Positions 43,564 to 50,570 are shown, counted from the stretch's first letter. The stretch: DNA of 50,570 nucleotides from Bacillus salipaludis (GCF_004358205.1 NZ_SMYO01000022.1:1-50570), one strand, 5' to 3'. The notes: generated by a model from the letters alone, not told the origin. Numbers and translations: made by a program.

Positions 43564-43606
43564 CACATAAAATTGCGTGTTTCAATTTCACACGCAATTT
43601 TATGTG
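43564..43606. repeat. Perfect 17-bp inverted repeat
   Basis: CACATAAAATTGCGTGT and ACACGCAATTTTATGTG flank a 9-base loop. No T run follows on either strand, so it is not a standard terminator. It lies 49 bases past the stop of the 43-aa minus-strand gene. Confidence 0.75.
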
Positions 43607-43654
43607 TCATTTTATACTTTTACTCCCGAAAATGGAACCCAAAACGCTTACGAC

Positions 43655-43786
43655 CTAAGTGGCTTTGGTTTTATATTCTTCATTTTTTATCAGTAAACGT
43701 GCTAAGAAGTTATAAAATTCTTCTTTAGAAATAGATTTATCTGAAAAGGAAATTCGAACATGCTTTATTTCTTTTTGTAGTTTCAT
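43655..43786 (-). CDS. Small hypothetical protein (43 aa)
   Basis: The frame MKLQKEIKHVRISFSDKSIS continues to KEEFYNFLARLLIKNEEYKT and ends KAT. GAGGAGGGGGG lies a few bases before the ATG, a very strong ribosome binding site. A decayed copy lies 600 bases away (43011-43123), showing that the gene has been duplicated. No family is recognised. The stretch 43787-44122 to its right has only a terminator. Confidence 0.6.
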   Translation of the reverse strand: MKLQKEIKHVRISFSDKSISKEEFYNFLARLLIKNEEYKTKAT

Positions 43787-43950
43787 TATTCCCCCCTCCT
43801 CTTTATCTATAAATCTATGAATATACGAGATTGTCCCATTCCGATGAACAGTTAAGATAATTTTCGTTTTAAAAAAAGTGACTATCCTAAATACATTAAA
43901 AAAAGCTCAATAATCAATTTATATATATGGGTTGTCATGTATGGTGGAAT

Positions 43951-44000
43951 AAAAAAAAACCTTTTGATACAAGCATTCACTTGTAATTAAAGGCTTTTTT
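43951..44000 (-). terminator. Terminator of the GNAT gene at 44123
   Basis: On the minus strand AAGCCTTT and ACAAG arms fold on CTTGT and AAAGGTTTT, then a T9 run. Confidence 0.75.
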
Positions 44001-44122
44001 GTATGATACCTATTCTAAATACCCAACCAATAGGATTTTTCTAATAATCATTTCATTAAGAAACAAATTTTTAGTTGTATCTTTTTAATATATGCATATT
44101 TCTTCGATAGTTTTTTCATTTG

Positions 44123-44752
44123 TTAAAGATTAATTAGGGAAGATTTGTTATTTGTCTTCAAATCGTATTGACTTATTATTACCTTTTCTCCCCTAAATGA
44201 ATTTTGATAACTTATTTTAATTGACATCTTAGGTTCACTTATTTTTTTAATGAAAGGTCGGGTCATACTTGGAGTATACGAAGGGTAAAGATCTGCTTCT
44301 GTAAATCCAACTTTACTCCAAAATGATGCTGCTTTTAGATCCTGTGCCTTCAATATCATTATCTCAAATCCCCAATTCTTATCTTCTATAAAATCAATTA
44401 ATTGGTTAATAACTTTTGTACCTAAACCTTTTCTTTTTGGATGCATTACAAAATCAACAATTTCCACTGTTGGATTAATAATTTCTATATCCGCAGCCCC
44501 AAATGTTTCTACGCTTGGATCATATACATAGAGGATAAGCCGAATGGAAGAACCTATACCATGTCCATTAAAAGAAATTGTCCACCTCTCCTTATCGCTA
44601 TTATTTACATACACCTCAATTGGATAACCTAAGATAATTTCAAGTTTCTTACCCAGTTCATCAAACAAAGATGGGCACAAATTTTTTAAAATGTAGGTAA
44701 GTTTAGGTTGATAGTACATTTCACTCCAAAAAAAATGTGTTTTTCTATTCAT
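44123..44752 (-). CDS. GNAT-family N-acetyltransferase
   Basis: The 209-residue protein has the GNAT core in its second half: VDFVMHPKRKGLGTKVINQL contains the acetyl-CoA-binding R/K-x-x-G-x-G/A turn, followed by LKAASFWSKVGFTEADLYPS. The first 80 residues and the last 35 (acid and Lys-rich) are less typical. AGGGGG precedes the ATG. Substrate unknown. It overlaps the preceding short frame by four bases. Confidence 0.8.
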   Translation of the reverse strand: MNRKTHFFWSEMYYQPKLTYILKNLCPSLFDELGKKLEIILGYPIEVYVNNSDKERWTISFNGHGIGSSIRLILYVYDPSVETFGAADIEIINPTVEIVDFVMHPKRKGLGTKVINQLIDFIEDKNWGFEIMILKAQDLKAASFWSKVGFTEADLYPSYTPSMTRPFIKKISEPKMSIKISYQNSFRGEKVIISQYDLKTNNKSSLINL

Positions 44753-44904
44753 ATACTTCCCCCTATGGATTTTACTTTGAACAATATAAGGACGGAACCA
44801 ACTAAATAAATCACCCCTTCGTCATAAAATGAACCCAAAGAACTGAATAATATATCCAATAGACAAAAAAGCATAGTCTGACGTATATAGCCCTCCCTTG
44901 TCAT
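44749..44904 (-). CDS. Possible small membrane protein, coupled to the GNAT gene
   Basis: A 51-codon frame (MTREGYIRQTM start) contains two hydrophobic segments, FCLLDILFSSLGSFY and VIYLVGSVLILF. Its stop codon overlaps the GNAT start (ATGA). No good ribosome binding site precedes any of its starts, so it could also be a remnant of a longer gene. Confidence 0.3.
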   Translation of the reverse strand: MTREGYIRQTMLFCLLDILFSSLGSFYDEGVIYLVGSVLILFKVKSIGGSI

Positions 44905-44933
44905 ATTTACTAATCGATATGAAATAAATGATG

Positions 44934-44962
44934 AAAAAAACACTCCAAATTGGAGTGTTTTT
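44934..44962. terminator. Terminator hairpin
   Basis: CACTCCA and TGGAGTG enclose AAT, flanked by A7 on the left and T5 on the right, so it can work in both directions. Confidence 0.8.
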
Positions 44963-45079
44963 CAATTATTTTCTCTGCCTTTATTTATTCTGATTTTTTT
45001 ATCTTTTAATTCCATTGCCTGTTTTAAAGCTTCAAATATATGAGTATTTTCATAAGCAGAAAGTTCTGTAAAGTCTCCC
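44962..45079 (-). pseudogene. Coding remnant, unrecognised
   Basis: A minus-strand frame without start encodes DFTELSAYENTHIFEALKQA, then MELKDKKIRINKGRENN and a stop. The composition is plainly protein-like, but an in-frame TAG stands directly upstream. It looks like the tail of a decayed gene. The family is not recognised. Confidence 0.35.
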
Positions 45080-45166
45080 TAATTTTCTCATTGAACTAAA
45101 ACCAATTTCAGTTTAATATTATTTGAATTTAAACTTTATTGCACTTATTTAAGAGGTGTTGGAATA

Positions 45167-45349
45167 GTGAATTGGTTTGAATACCTTACCATCATTGAGG
45201 AACTTGGTCGGCTATTTGAAGAATATTATAGGTGTGAGGATAATAATATTCGTGAGCAAATATATGGAGAAATTAAACGATTAGGAACTTTATTAGTGGA
45301 AAATCGCAATCTTCCTTTTTCACTCTTGAATAGTGATTCCTTACTTTAA
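45167..45349 (+). CDS. Small hypothetical protein (60 aa), GTG start
   Basis: The frame NWFEYLTIIEELGRLFEEYY continues to NDNNIRE-like acidic helices and ends SLLNSDSLL. The start is a GTG with AGAGGTG 8 bases upstream. Predicted helical, soluble, acidic. No family is recognised. Confidence 0.45.
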   Translation: MNWFEYLTIIEELGRLFEEYYRCEDNNIREQIYGEIKRLGTLLVENRNLPFSLLNSDSLL

Positions 45350-45394
45350 TAAAATTACGAAAGTAATCGCCTAAGCCGTCCCCCATCTTTAACT

Positions 45395-45435
45395 CTTGCA
45401 CCCGTTAGTGTAAGTACAATTCTTCACAATGTTAC
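45395..45435. repeat. Dispersed accessory-region repeat, copy A
   Basis: CTTGCACCCGTTAGTGTAAG is followed by TACAATTCTTCACAATGTTA. Copy B at 47862-47907 shares GTACAATTCTTCACAAT and the CCCGTTA core. Shorter relatives lie at 46033-46064 and 49073-49098. Confidence 0.65.
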
Positions 45436-45436
45436 C

Positions 45437-45467
45437 AAAAAAGCATTACTCTACGATGAAGTAATGC
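45437..45467 (-). terminator. Terminator of the GNAT gene at 45486
   Basis: On the minus strand GCATTACT and AGAGTAATGC arms, then T6. Confidence 0.75.
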
Positions 45468-45485
45468 CAATGGTAATTTATTAGA

Positions 45486-45950
45486 TTACAAAATTTTTTT
45501 CATTCTTAATACGGGCTGTCCTTTATTCTCTTCCCTTAATTTGACCATTCCCGAATTAGTATATAATTGAATTGCCCTTTGGTTGGTTGAGGATACCCGT
45601 AAATGGTACTCAGAAACATTCATATCCCTGAAAAAGTTTTCTGCATTCGTAATTAAATCTTTTCCAAGTCCTTTTCCACGATAATCAGATAACAAATAAA
45701 TTAGATTTATATATCCAATCTGTGTTCCACAATAATCAACGATACCAAGTCCTATTTGTCCTATTGGAGTATTATCTTCTTCAACAATTAACTGACCACT
45801 AGGGCATTTATTAACCCTTTCTTCCATTCGGTTTATATATCCTATTTCATCAAAACCTTCATCTGTACCAAAACTGTGGATATAAGTGTCCTTCCTAAAC
45901 TTAATAAGTAAATCCTTGTCTTTCTCAATGTCTATTATACGAAAATTCAT
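45486..45950 (-). CDS. GNAT-family N-acetyltransferase
   Basis: The 154-residue protein is a compact GNAT: IGYINLIYLLSDYRGKGLGK has the R-G-x-G-x-G/A turn, and STNQRAIQLYTNSGMVKL is the C-terminal acetyl-CoA-contact segment. AGGAG precedes the ATG. Substrate unknown. Flanked by repeats, it may be an acquired resistance or modification gene. Confidence 0.85.
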   Translation of the reverse strand: MNFRIIDIEKDKDLLIKFRKDTYIHSFGTDEGFDEIGYINRMEERVNKCPSGQLIVEEDNTPIGQIGLGIVDYCGTQIGYINLIYLLSDYRGKGLGKDLITNAENFFRDMNVSEYHLRVSSTNQRAIQLYTNSGMVKLREENKGQPVLRMKKIL

Positions 45951-46032
45951 TTCTTACTCCTCTTTTATTAATTTCCTTCATATAAACTAAAATGCCTATA
46001 ATAAAATATTCAGTAAAAAAGTCCAAAATCCG

Positions 46033-46064
46033 CTTAAGCTAACCTGCCCCGTTACTTGAATAAG
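46033..46064. repeat. Dispersed accessory-region repeat, copy D
   Basis: CTTAAGCTAACCTGCCCCGT and TACTTGAATAAG show the CCCGTTA core of the family. It abuts the GMC pseudogene, so the boundary of the lost N-terminus may lie here. Confidence 0.5.
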
Positions 46065-46095
46065 AAAAAGCGACCCTTCGTTATGGAAGAATCGC

Positions 46096-47248
46096 AGTCC
46101 AGAAATTCATGGATTTAATGGTCGTATAGATATAAGACAAACTCCAAAAACCCCCCCTACCGTTACGAAAAAATTGGTTTCAGCCATGGAACAAGCAACT
46201 GATTTACCTAAAATTCTTGATTATAATGACCCTAGAACTCCCATTTGACCTTTTAACCGCTGGCAATTATATCAAAAACCTAATGGGTTCTTCCACCGCA
46301 TTTTTATCTTCAGATATTATGACTCCTAATGGAATTGGGGTAAATGGGCGTAAACTAAGGGTATTATACAAAACAACAGCTCTTCGTATTTTATTTAGGG
46401 GGAAAACGGCTAATGGAGTTGAACTCCTTAAAGAGGGCAAAAGGATTCAAGCCTTTGCCCGAAAAAAGGTTATTATATCAGCAGGCATAAACAGTGCTCA
46501 GCTTCTAATGTTATCTGGAATTGGACCATCACAAGACCTAAAACAGGCAGGAATTAAAGTAATTTTTGATAATCCAAATGTAGGAAAATATTTAACGAAT
46601 CATACGTTAAACACAGCTACATTTACAATGAATCAAAAGGATCTTCCTGAGCTTGAAAAAGACCCGTTTGCACTATACACAGGAGGGGCCTTTTTACCAA
46701 ATCCTCTTTCTGGAAAAAAGAATCAACGCCGTGCTGTCCAACTGATTGGCATTGTATCTGAAGGGAATTTAAATATTGCCATTTTATTTTTACAACCTAA
46801 AAGTCGAGGGTCTATCAAAATACAAAATAACGATCCCCCAAAAATTGTTCTTGCAGATGAAGGATTCCTTGATAACGAATCTGATTTGGAAAGCGTCAAA
46901 GTCATTTATCGAACTTATATTAAACATATCGCAGAAAGCCTTTCAAAAATTGATTCAACATACCAACTGGTAAGTCCAACAATTGAAATAATTAATGATG
47001 ACGAACAACTTGAAGACTTCATTAAAGAAAACTTTGGGCATAATCACCATCAACAAAGCTCATTACGGATGGCACCATTAAATTTGGGTGGTGTAGTTGA
47101 TTCTTTTGGGAGAGTACATGGGTTCAATAATTTAATTGTTGCGGATGCAAAGATAATCCCCTTTACTGTTGATGGCAACACATCTGCCGCTGCATTCCTA
47201 ATTGGATATACGATAGCGAAACATTTAATACAGGAAGGCGATCGTTAA
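46096..47248 (+). pseudogene. GMC oxidoreductase pseudogene
   Basis: The visible part begins SPEIHGFNGRIDIRQTPKTP and reads through DYNDPRTPI to a TGA at 46246-46248. After the stop the frame continues PFNRWQLYQKPNG, so the TGA probably replaced GGA (Gly). Then the frame shifts by one at about 46283, where SSTAFLSSDIMTPNGIGVNG resumes. The C-terminal substrate-binding part is intact to GNTSAAAFLIGYTIAKHLIQ. The N-terminal FAD-binding GxGxxG region is absent. So there are a truncation, a nonsense change and a frameshift. The last open frame runs from about 46217. Confidence 0.85.
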
Positions 47249-47285
47249 GATTGGGCAAAAGTTCTTGGTGAAACGAAAATTAAAT

Positions 47286-47320
47286 AACCAACCTGTCAAT
47301 CGATAGGTTGGTTTGTGTAT
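47286..47320. terminator. Terminator hairpin between the GMC pseudogene and ymaF
   Basis: AACCAACCT / AGGTTGGTT with a 10-base loop. Confidence 0.7.
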
Positions 47321-47335
47321 TTTTTATTTGACATT

Positions 47336-47683
47336 CTATTTATTACCAGGAGCTGGTTGGTCAACACCCTTAATATGGTGTCGATGTCCATCGTCTTCTG
47401 TTGTGTGAAAATCATAGTAATGGACATGCATTCCATTTCCAACAGGAATAGCTGGACCTGAATATGCCTTATAATGATGAGTATGCCCGTTTTCAAAGAC
47501 AACATATCCCTCAGTATAATGAATATGGTTGCCATCCTGCGTTTGAATTGGAGGAGATGTAACATCTAAACACTGATGAACATGGTCTGCCTCCACTGAA
47601 GTATAATCAACTGAACCATGATTGTGGTGCGGAACAAACCCATTTACAAAATCATCTTTTCCTACCTTTGCCACTGCCTCCAC
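47336..47683 (-). CDS. ymaF: YmaF-family histidine-rich protein
   Basis: The 115-residue protein has repeated His clusters (VPHHNHGSVDYTS; DHVHQCLDV; GNHIHYTEGY; GHTHHYKA; MHVHYYDFH; GHRHHIKGV), which is the YmaF layout. Metal binding is likely from the composition but unproven. The start is a GTG with AGGAGG 11 bases upstream. No signal peptide. Confidence 0.8.
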   Translation of the reverse strand: MEAVAKVGKDDFVNGFVPHHNHGSVDYTSVEADHVHQCLDVTSPPIQTQDGNHIHYTEGYVVFENGHTHHYKAYSGPAIPVGNGMHVHYYDFHTTEDDGHRHHIKGVDQPAPGNK

Positions 47684-47861
47684 CCCTTATATTTCCTCCT
47701 ATAATGGATTTTTAATGTTATTAATCACGGATTATCCAACTCAGAGACCTTTAACCTCATGATAAAGATGTTTTTATATGATTCCCCCAACTTTATTACA
47801 CATGATATTTGTTAAATTATTAAAATATGTCCATTAAATAAGTAAAAAAATACCTTTTTCC

Positions 47862-47907
47862 ATTGCCCACCCGTTACTTTCAGTACAATTCTTCACAATC
47901 TTGTAAC
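47862..47907. repeat. Dispersed accessory-region repeat, copy B
   Basis: ATTGCCCACCCGTTACTTTC is followed by AGTACAATTCTTCACAATC. See copy A at 45395-45435. The whole stretch 47684-48004 has only this repeat and no gene. Confidence 0.65.
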
Positions 47908-48004
47908 TATAATAAAAAAAGAGCTGCCACCGCAACTCGATTTTTAATTCAAGCACCAATCCTTTATTAACCCAACATGTACATCCTTTAACTTTTGATC
48001 TAGA

Positions 48005-48844
48005 TTATCGGGTACCACCTGTAAGATGCGCGTCAAACATATCAATGATCTCAAGGAACCTATCGGCTTCCCGAAAAACATGATCTGCTAATAGAGGATG
48101 AATAATACTCTTTATTTTACATTGTTCAATTAAATCACGGGCTGTTTTCTTGAAGTCCCTAAGAGATGCGACCGACACCCGATTTTGATCAAGGAATTGA
48201 TCTAAAAGAGGCACTGTTTGAGATTGTGGTTTCATAGATTCTAAGTCCTTTGCTTGATACAGCAATTGATCAAAATCATTGCTGAAATTCCGTGCTACAT
48301 CAACAAGTTTCCTTTCGGACGGATCAAGGAGATGCCCAATAAATTTGGCGTGATCTGCCATAATCCTTAAGAAGAAGACATTTTCTTTAATAATGGCATC
48401 TGGAAGCGATTGTAATTTTCCTTCGTTTAATTCAATTAATCGTTTTCTAAAATAATTAGCTTCCCTACTTATATGGTCAACTAATAGTGGGAAATTATTT
48501 GCCCCTGGCAATTTGCATGTGAGAATTAGTCCTAATACTTTCCGTTTAAATACGAAAATATTAGTTGCAGCTTGCTGTACTTCTGAATTAAACCTTCTTA
48601 TTTGTTCGGGGTCTGTTTGATTATTAAAGGAATGTGCAGTTTGTTCGATTTGTTCAAATAAGCGATAAAATTGATTAGCCTCTTGAATTAATTGAGTATC
48701 TTCTGCTCTAAAACCCAATCGAAGAAATAAAGAATGTTCTTTCATAATCCTAGCCCAAAAACGAATTTCATTTATAGAGCGCTCAACAAACAATGTAGAT
48801 GTAACACCAGTATCAGCATGCAAAGATATATCATCCCCGTGCAT
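48005..48844 (-). CDS. DUF2935 protein, two tandem helical domains
   Basis: The 279-residue protein contains the DUF2935 domain twice. FWARIMKEHSLFL (29-41) matches FFLRIMADHAKFI (157-169), and LLVDHISREANYF (120-132) matches LLADHVFREADRF near the C-terminus. Each half repeats an E-x10-H pair (E26/H37; E154/H165) and a DHxxxE cluster. This suggests a helical bundle with two possible metal sites. GGGAGG lies 7 bases before the ATG. Function unknown. Confidence 0.85.
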   Translation of the reverse strand: MHGDDISLHADTGVTSTLFVERSINEIRFWARIMKEHSLFLRLGFRAEDTQLIQEANQFYRLFEQIEQTAHSFNNQTDPEQIRRFNSEVQQAATNIFVFKRKVLGLILTCKLPGANNFPLLVDHISREANYFRKRLIELNEGKLQSLPDAIIKENVFFLRIMADHAKFIGHLLDPSERKLVDVARNFSNDFDQLLYQAKDLESMKPQSQTVPLLDQFLDQNRVSVASLRDFKKTARDLIEQCKIKSIIHPLLADHVFREADRFLEIIDMFDAHLTGGTR

Positions 48845-49072
48845 TCTATAACCTCCCTGAAAATACTCCTTTTGCTCTATTCATATTTAAATAGTCAATT
48901 GAATATGCCTTAAAGCAAAAGTTCCGTTTTACTTTGAAAATTATGAAATAAAGAGGACTTTATCTTTGTTCTGCCTAAATACTATCGTTAAAAACTTTGG
49001 TTCCCACATTAATCTTATGGAACTAAACTGTAATGTTAGCTCAATAAGTCAAAATGTAGCTCTGATTCTCAA

Positions 49073-49098
49073 CTTTTGCACTCGTTAGTGGAACAACG
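49073..49098. repeat. Dispersed accessory-region repeat, copy C (short)
   Basis: CTTTTGCACTCGTTAGTGGA resembles the CTTGCACCCGTTAGTG part of copy A. The 48845-49334 gap otherwise holds only hairpins. Confidence 0.4.
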
Positions 49099-49146
49099 GA
49101 AGTACTCAAAGCTTATGATTTATTAAATAAAATGTAATTTATGTAA

Positions 49147-49286
49147 GAAGAAGAAAATCCCAAACTTTTCTTCTTCAAGAAAGGAGGCGGAACACACCTG
49201 AGGTGCAGCAGGCGAATTCGGTCTATATAACATATGCCAAATATGACTTTATGGGCAGGGCTTGGTTAAGCGCCCACCCCCTTTTT
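49147..49286 (+). promoter_or_regulatory. Structured leader upstream of the yjcZ array
   Basis: GAAGAAGAAAA and TTTTCTTCTTC form a perfect 11-bp hairpin (49147-49176). A second structure, GGGCTT/AAGCGCCC at 49258-49275, is followed by ACCCCCTTTTT and looks like a terminator. Between them are an AAAGGAGG site and CACCTGAGGTG. A 39-codon GTG frame spans the stretch but has no well-placed site. Confidence 0.45.
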
Positions 49287-49334
49287 GGTGTTATTACATA
49301 TTTTATAAGTAACAGGTGAAAGGAGGTTCTGTAT

Positions 49335-49445
49335 ATGTCTGATGGTGTAGCTTTCGCAGGTGGTGGCTTTGCGTTAATCGTTGTATTGTTCATCCTTTTA
49401 ATTATTGTAGGAACTGCCTTTGTTGGTGGTTGTGGTTTTGTTTAA
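49335..49445 (+). CDS. YjcZ-family sporulation protein (36 aa)
   Basis: MSDGVAFAGGGFALIVVLFI continues LLIIVGTAFVGGCGFV. A short glycine-rich head leads into one hydrophobic helix, the YjcZ layout. Members are small sporulation-associated membrane peptides. AAGGAGG precedes the ATG. First of four tandem copies. Confidence 0.85.
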   Translation: MSDGVAFAGGGFALIVVLFILLIIVGTAFVGGCGFV

Positions 49446-49481
49446 AAAATAACCTATTCCTTATTGAAAGGAGGATTTAAT

Positions 49482-49646
49482 ATGGATGGTTACGGTTTCG
49501 GTGGCTGCGGTGGATTCGGTGGCTACGGTGGTGGTGGTTGCCCTGGATTTGGCTACGGTGGTGGCTTTTGCGGAGGCAATCCATTCGTTTTAATTGTAGT
49601 ATTGTTCATCCTGTTAATTATCGTTGGAGCAGCTTGTTTTTACTAA
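49482..49646 (+). CDS. YjcZ-family sporulation protein with GYGGG-rich head (54 aa)
   Basis: MDGYGFGGCGGFGGYGGGGC continues with a second glycine-rich stretch and the helix FVLIVVLFILLIIVGAACFY. The expanded glycine/aromatic head suggests a structural or assembling role at the spore surface. A frame from 49464 would start inside the ribosome binding site. AAAGGAGG fits the ATG at 49482. Confidence 0.85.
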   Translation: MDGYGFGGCGGFGGYGGGGCPGFGYGGGFCGGNPFVLIVVLFILLIIVGAACFY

Positions 49647-49658
49647 TTTAAATTCTCG

Positions 49659-49687
49659 AAAAAAGTCTTATAAAAAAAGACTTTTTT
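49659..49687 (+). terminator. Terminator of the first two yjcZ genes
   Basis: AAAAAAGTCTT and AAGACTTTTTT pair over a short A-rich loop. Confidence 0.85.
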
Positions 49688-49816
49688 CTTTTTGTGTAAT
49701 CTGTTTAATAAATACAAAAAAATCAGCCCTTGTCCATTACATTTCAATATCTTGTACATATATTATGATTACCACCAGCGAGCCAGACATATTACATTAC
49801 CTTCTCGGATATAAAG

Positions 49817-49859
49817 AACGTCTGCCTATAAAGCAGACGTTTCTTTGCATTTATAGGCA
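49817..49859 (+). promoter_or_regulatory. Overlapping, mutually exclusive hairpins before the third yjcZ copy
   Basis: AACGTCTGC pairs with GCAGACGTT (49817-49841, then TCTTT). TGCCTATAAA pairs perfectly with TTTATAGGCA (49823-49832 with 49850-49859). The two cannot form together because they share bases 49823-49825 and the second loop contains the right arm of the first. The stretch 49688-49971 has no gene. Confidence 0.5.
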
Positions 49860-49971
49860 AATCGTATATTTTTCCTTCTCAATATGATGTTTGTCCAAGC
49901 GATTCTTGTCTTTTAAAATATGATACATAGTGAAAGTTTTATTTTAGACATTCTAACAGGTGGTGATAAGT

Positions 49972-50099
49972 ATGTTTGGATACGGCTCGGAGGCTGCGGT
50001 TTTGGCTACGGGGGTGGCTTTTACGGAGGTAGCACTTTCGTTTTAATCGTAGTATTGTTCGTTCTTTTAATTATTGTTGGTACTTCTTTTATTGTTTAA
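49972..50099 (+). pseudogene. YjcZ-family gene, frameshifted copy
   Basis: ATG TTT GGA TAC GGC starts a glycine-rich head (MFGYG), then one base is missing in GGCTCGGAGG, where GGCTTCGGAGG would keep the frame. In the restored frame it reads GFGGCGFGYGGGFYGGSTFV and the helix LIVVLFVLLIIVGTSFIV, ending at TAA 50099. The unrepaired frame stops after about 24 codons. A sequencing error is a possible cause. Confidence 0.75.
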
Positions 50100-50152
50100 T
50101 AAACCAATACACGTTCTAGCGGAATGAATCATTAAGGCTGGGGGTGTAATAA

Positions 50153-50239
50153 ATGGACGGAGTAAGAAATAGTTTTGCGTTAATCGTAGTATTGTTCATC
50201 CTTCTAATCATCGTTGGTACAGCATTTGTGTTCTACTAA
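50153..50239 (+). CDS. YjcZ-family sporulation protein, short (28 aa)
   Basis: MDGVRNSFALIVVLFILLII continues VGTAFVFY. The glycine-rich head is almost gone and only the membrane helix remains. GGGGGTG precedes the ATG. Confidence 0.75.
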   Translation: MDGVRNSFALIVVLFILLIIVGTAFVFY

Positions 50240-50263
50240 TAATAAGATGGATGGAGCAGGAAG

Positions 50264-50285
50264 AAGGCCCTTTATCGGGCCTTTT
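50264..50285 (+). terminator. Terminator of the yjcZ array
   Basis: AAGGCCC / GGGCCTT with TTTATC loop, then TT. Confidence 0.85.
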
Positions 50286-50383
50286 CGATTATCGTAAATT
50301 TTTGAGCGTTTTGTTGGTGGATCCCTATAAAGATCCTAGATGGGCTATTTTTTTTCTTGGCTCAGTTAAAGAATGACCCAATT

Positions 50384-50408
50384 AAAAAGACCTTTAGAGG
50401 TCTTTTTT
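50384..50408. terminator. Terminator hairpin beside the group II intron
   Basis: AAAAAGACCT / AGGTCTTTTTT with a TTAG loop. It lies on the 3'-exon side of the intron. Confidence 0.8.
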
Positions 50409-50429
50409 GTATGTCTTCTTAAAGTAGTC

Positions 50430-50570
50430 GAGTAGAAGGGAGCCTTTCTACCTTGCGGTAGATTGTACTCCTCCCCCCTCACAGAACCGTGCTTGCGCTA
50501 TTAACGCACACGGCTCCTCCTAGTCATCATTTACAAAATATAGCTAATTTCTTTTCTTAAGTCGTATATA
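50430..50570 (-). mobile_element. Group II intron, 3' end (domains V and VI), partial
   Basis: On the minus strand GAGCCGTGTGCG and CGCAAGCACGGTTC (50516-50484) form the conserved domain V hairpin with its AAG bulge region. After TGTGAGGGGG follows a domain VI-like hairpin: GGGAG with CTCCC, inner TCTACC/GGTAGA closed by GCAA (50475-50438). The body and any reverse transcriptase gene lie right of the window. The exact 3' splice site near 50430 is not fixed. Bases 50525-50570 may hold the last codons of the intron protein, which I cannot confirm. Confidence 0.75.

Noticed and set aside
49203..49319. 39-codon GTG frame before the first yjcZ gene
   Set aside because: The nearest AAGGAGG is 16 bases away and the frame crosses a terminator-like hairpin; kept as leader.
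41741..50570. Prophage or integrative element
   Set aside because: No integrase, phage structural, conjugation or attachment genes are visible; the region looks like a patchwork of small insertions and decay.

Overview
The window is low-GC chromosomal DNA from an endospore-forming member of the Bacillaceae. Evidence: purine-rich ribosome binding sites, a complete gerPABCDEF spore-coat operon behind a sigma-K-like promoter, tandem yjcZ-type genes, comK, and long stretches of Bacillus subtilis-like gene order (yitS-yitT-ipi-yitU-yitV-yitW, yitK-yitL, yisL-yisN-asnO, addBA, yhjD-yhjE-sipV, yhfN-lcfB, yhfI-lplJ, hemEHY-hmoB). The dispersed repeats and family versions would fit Neobacillus or a relative, but the genus is inference.

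Layout. 1-172 is the end of an IS3-family insertion sequence running off the left edge. 200-3640 is an anaerobic module: moaA, fnr, and a radical SAM/SPASM gene whose promoter carries an Fnr box at the exact class II distance. 3671-10979 is the yit block (SufT-like yitW, esterase yitV, flavin-pathway phosphatase yitU, two coupled small genes, a secreted BsuPI/Gmad2 protein, yitT, a DegV protein, a DUF3941 microprotein, CvfB, YajQ). 11039-18613 holds an SDR, a membrane-anchored GH13 protein that has lost all three catalytic residues, asnO, yisN, yisL, an orphan internally deleted CpaF-type ATPase behind a c-di-GMP-I riboswitch and terminator, and a truncated hemoglobin. 18741-20878 is gerP. 20882-28145 is addBA. 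28257-33472 carries sipV-yhjE-LCP, SOS-boxed yhjD, comK (TTG start), an IDEAL protein and a CAAX-type protease. 33712-41571 is lipid, lipoate and heme metabolism: FadR-boxed lcfB, yhfI-lplJ, hemEHY and hmoB.

From about 41.7 kb to the right edge the window turns into an accessory, decaying region: a C-terminally shortened transporter, degenerate gene copies, dispersed short repeats, two GNAT acetyltransferases, a GMC oxidoreductase pseudogene, YmaF and DUF2935 proteins, a yjcZ array with one frameshifted copy, and the 3' end (domains V and VI) of a group II intron at the right edge.

The most notable points are the c-di-GMP riboswitch controlling a solitary, internally deleted secretion ATPase, the catalytically dead membrane GH13 protein, the Fnr-activated radical SAM gene, and the degenerating paralogue pair near 43 kb. 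No wholly new multi-gene system could be demonstrated from sequence alone. No tRNA, rRNA or CRISPR array was seen.
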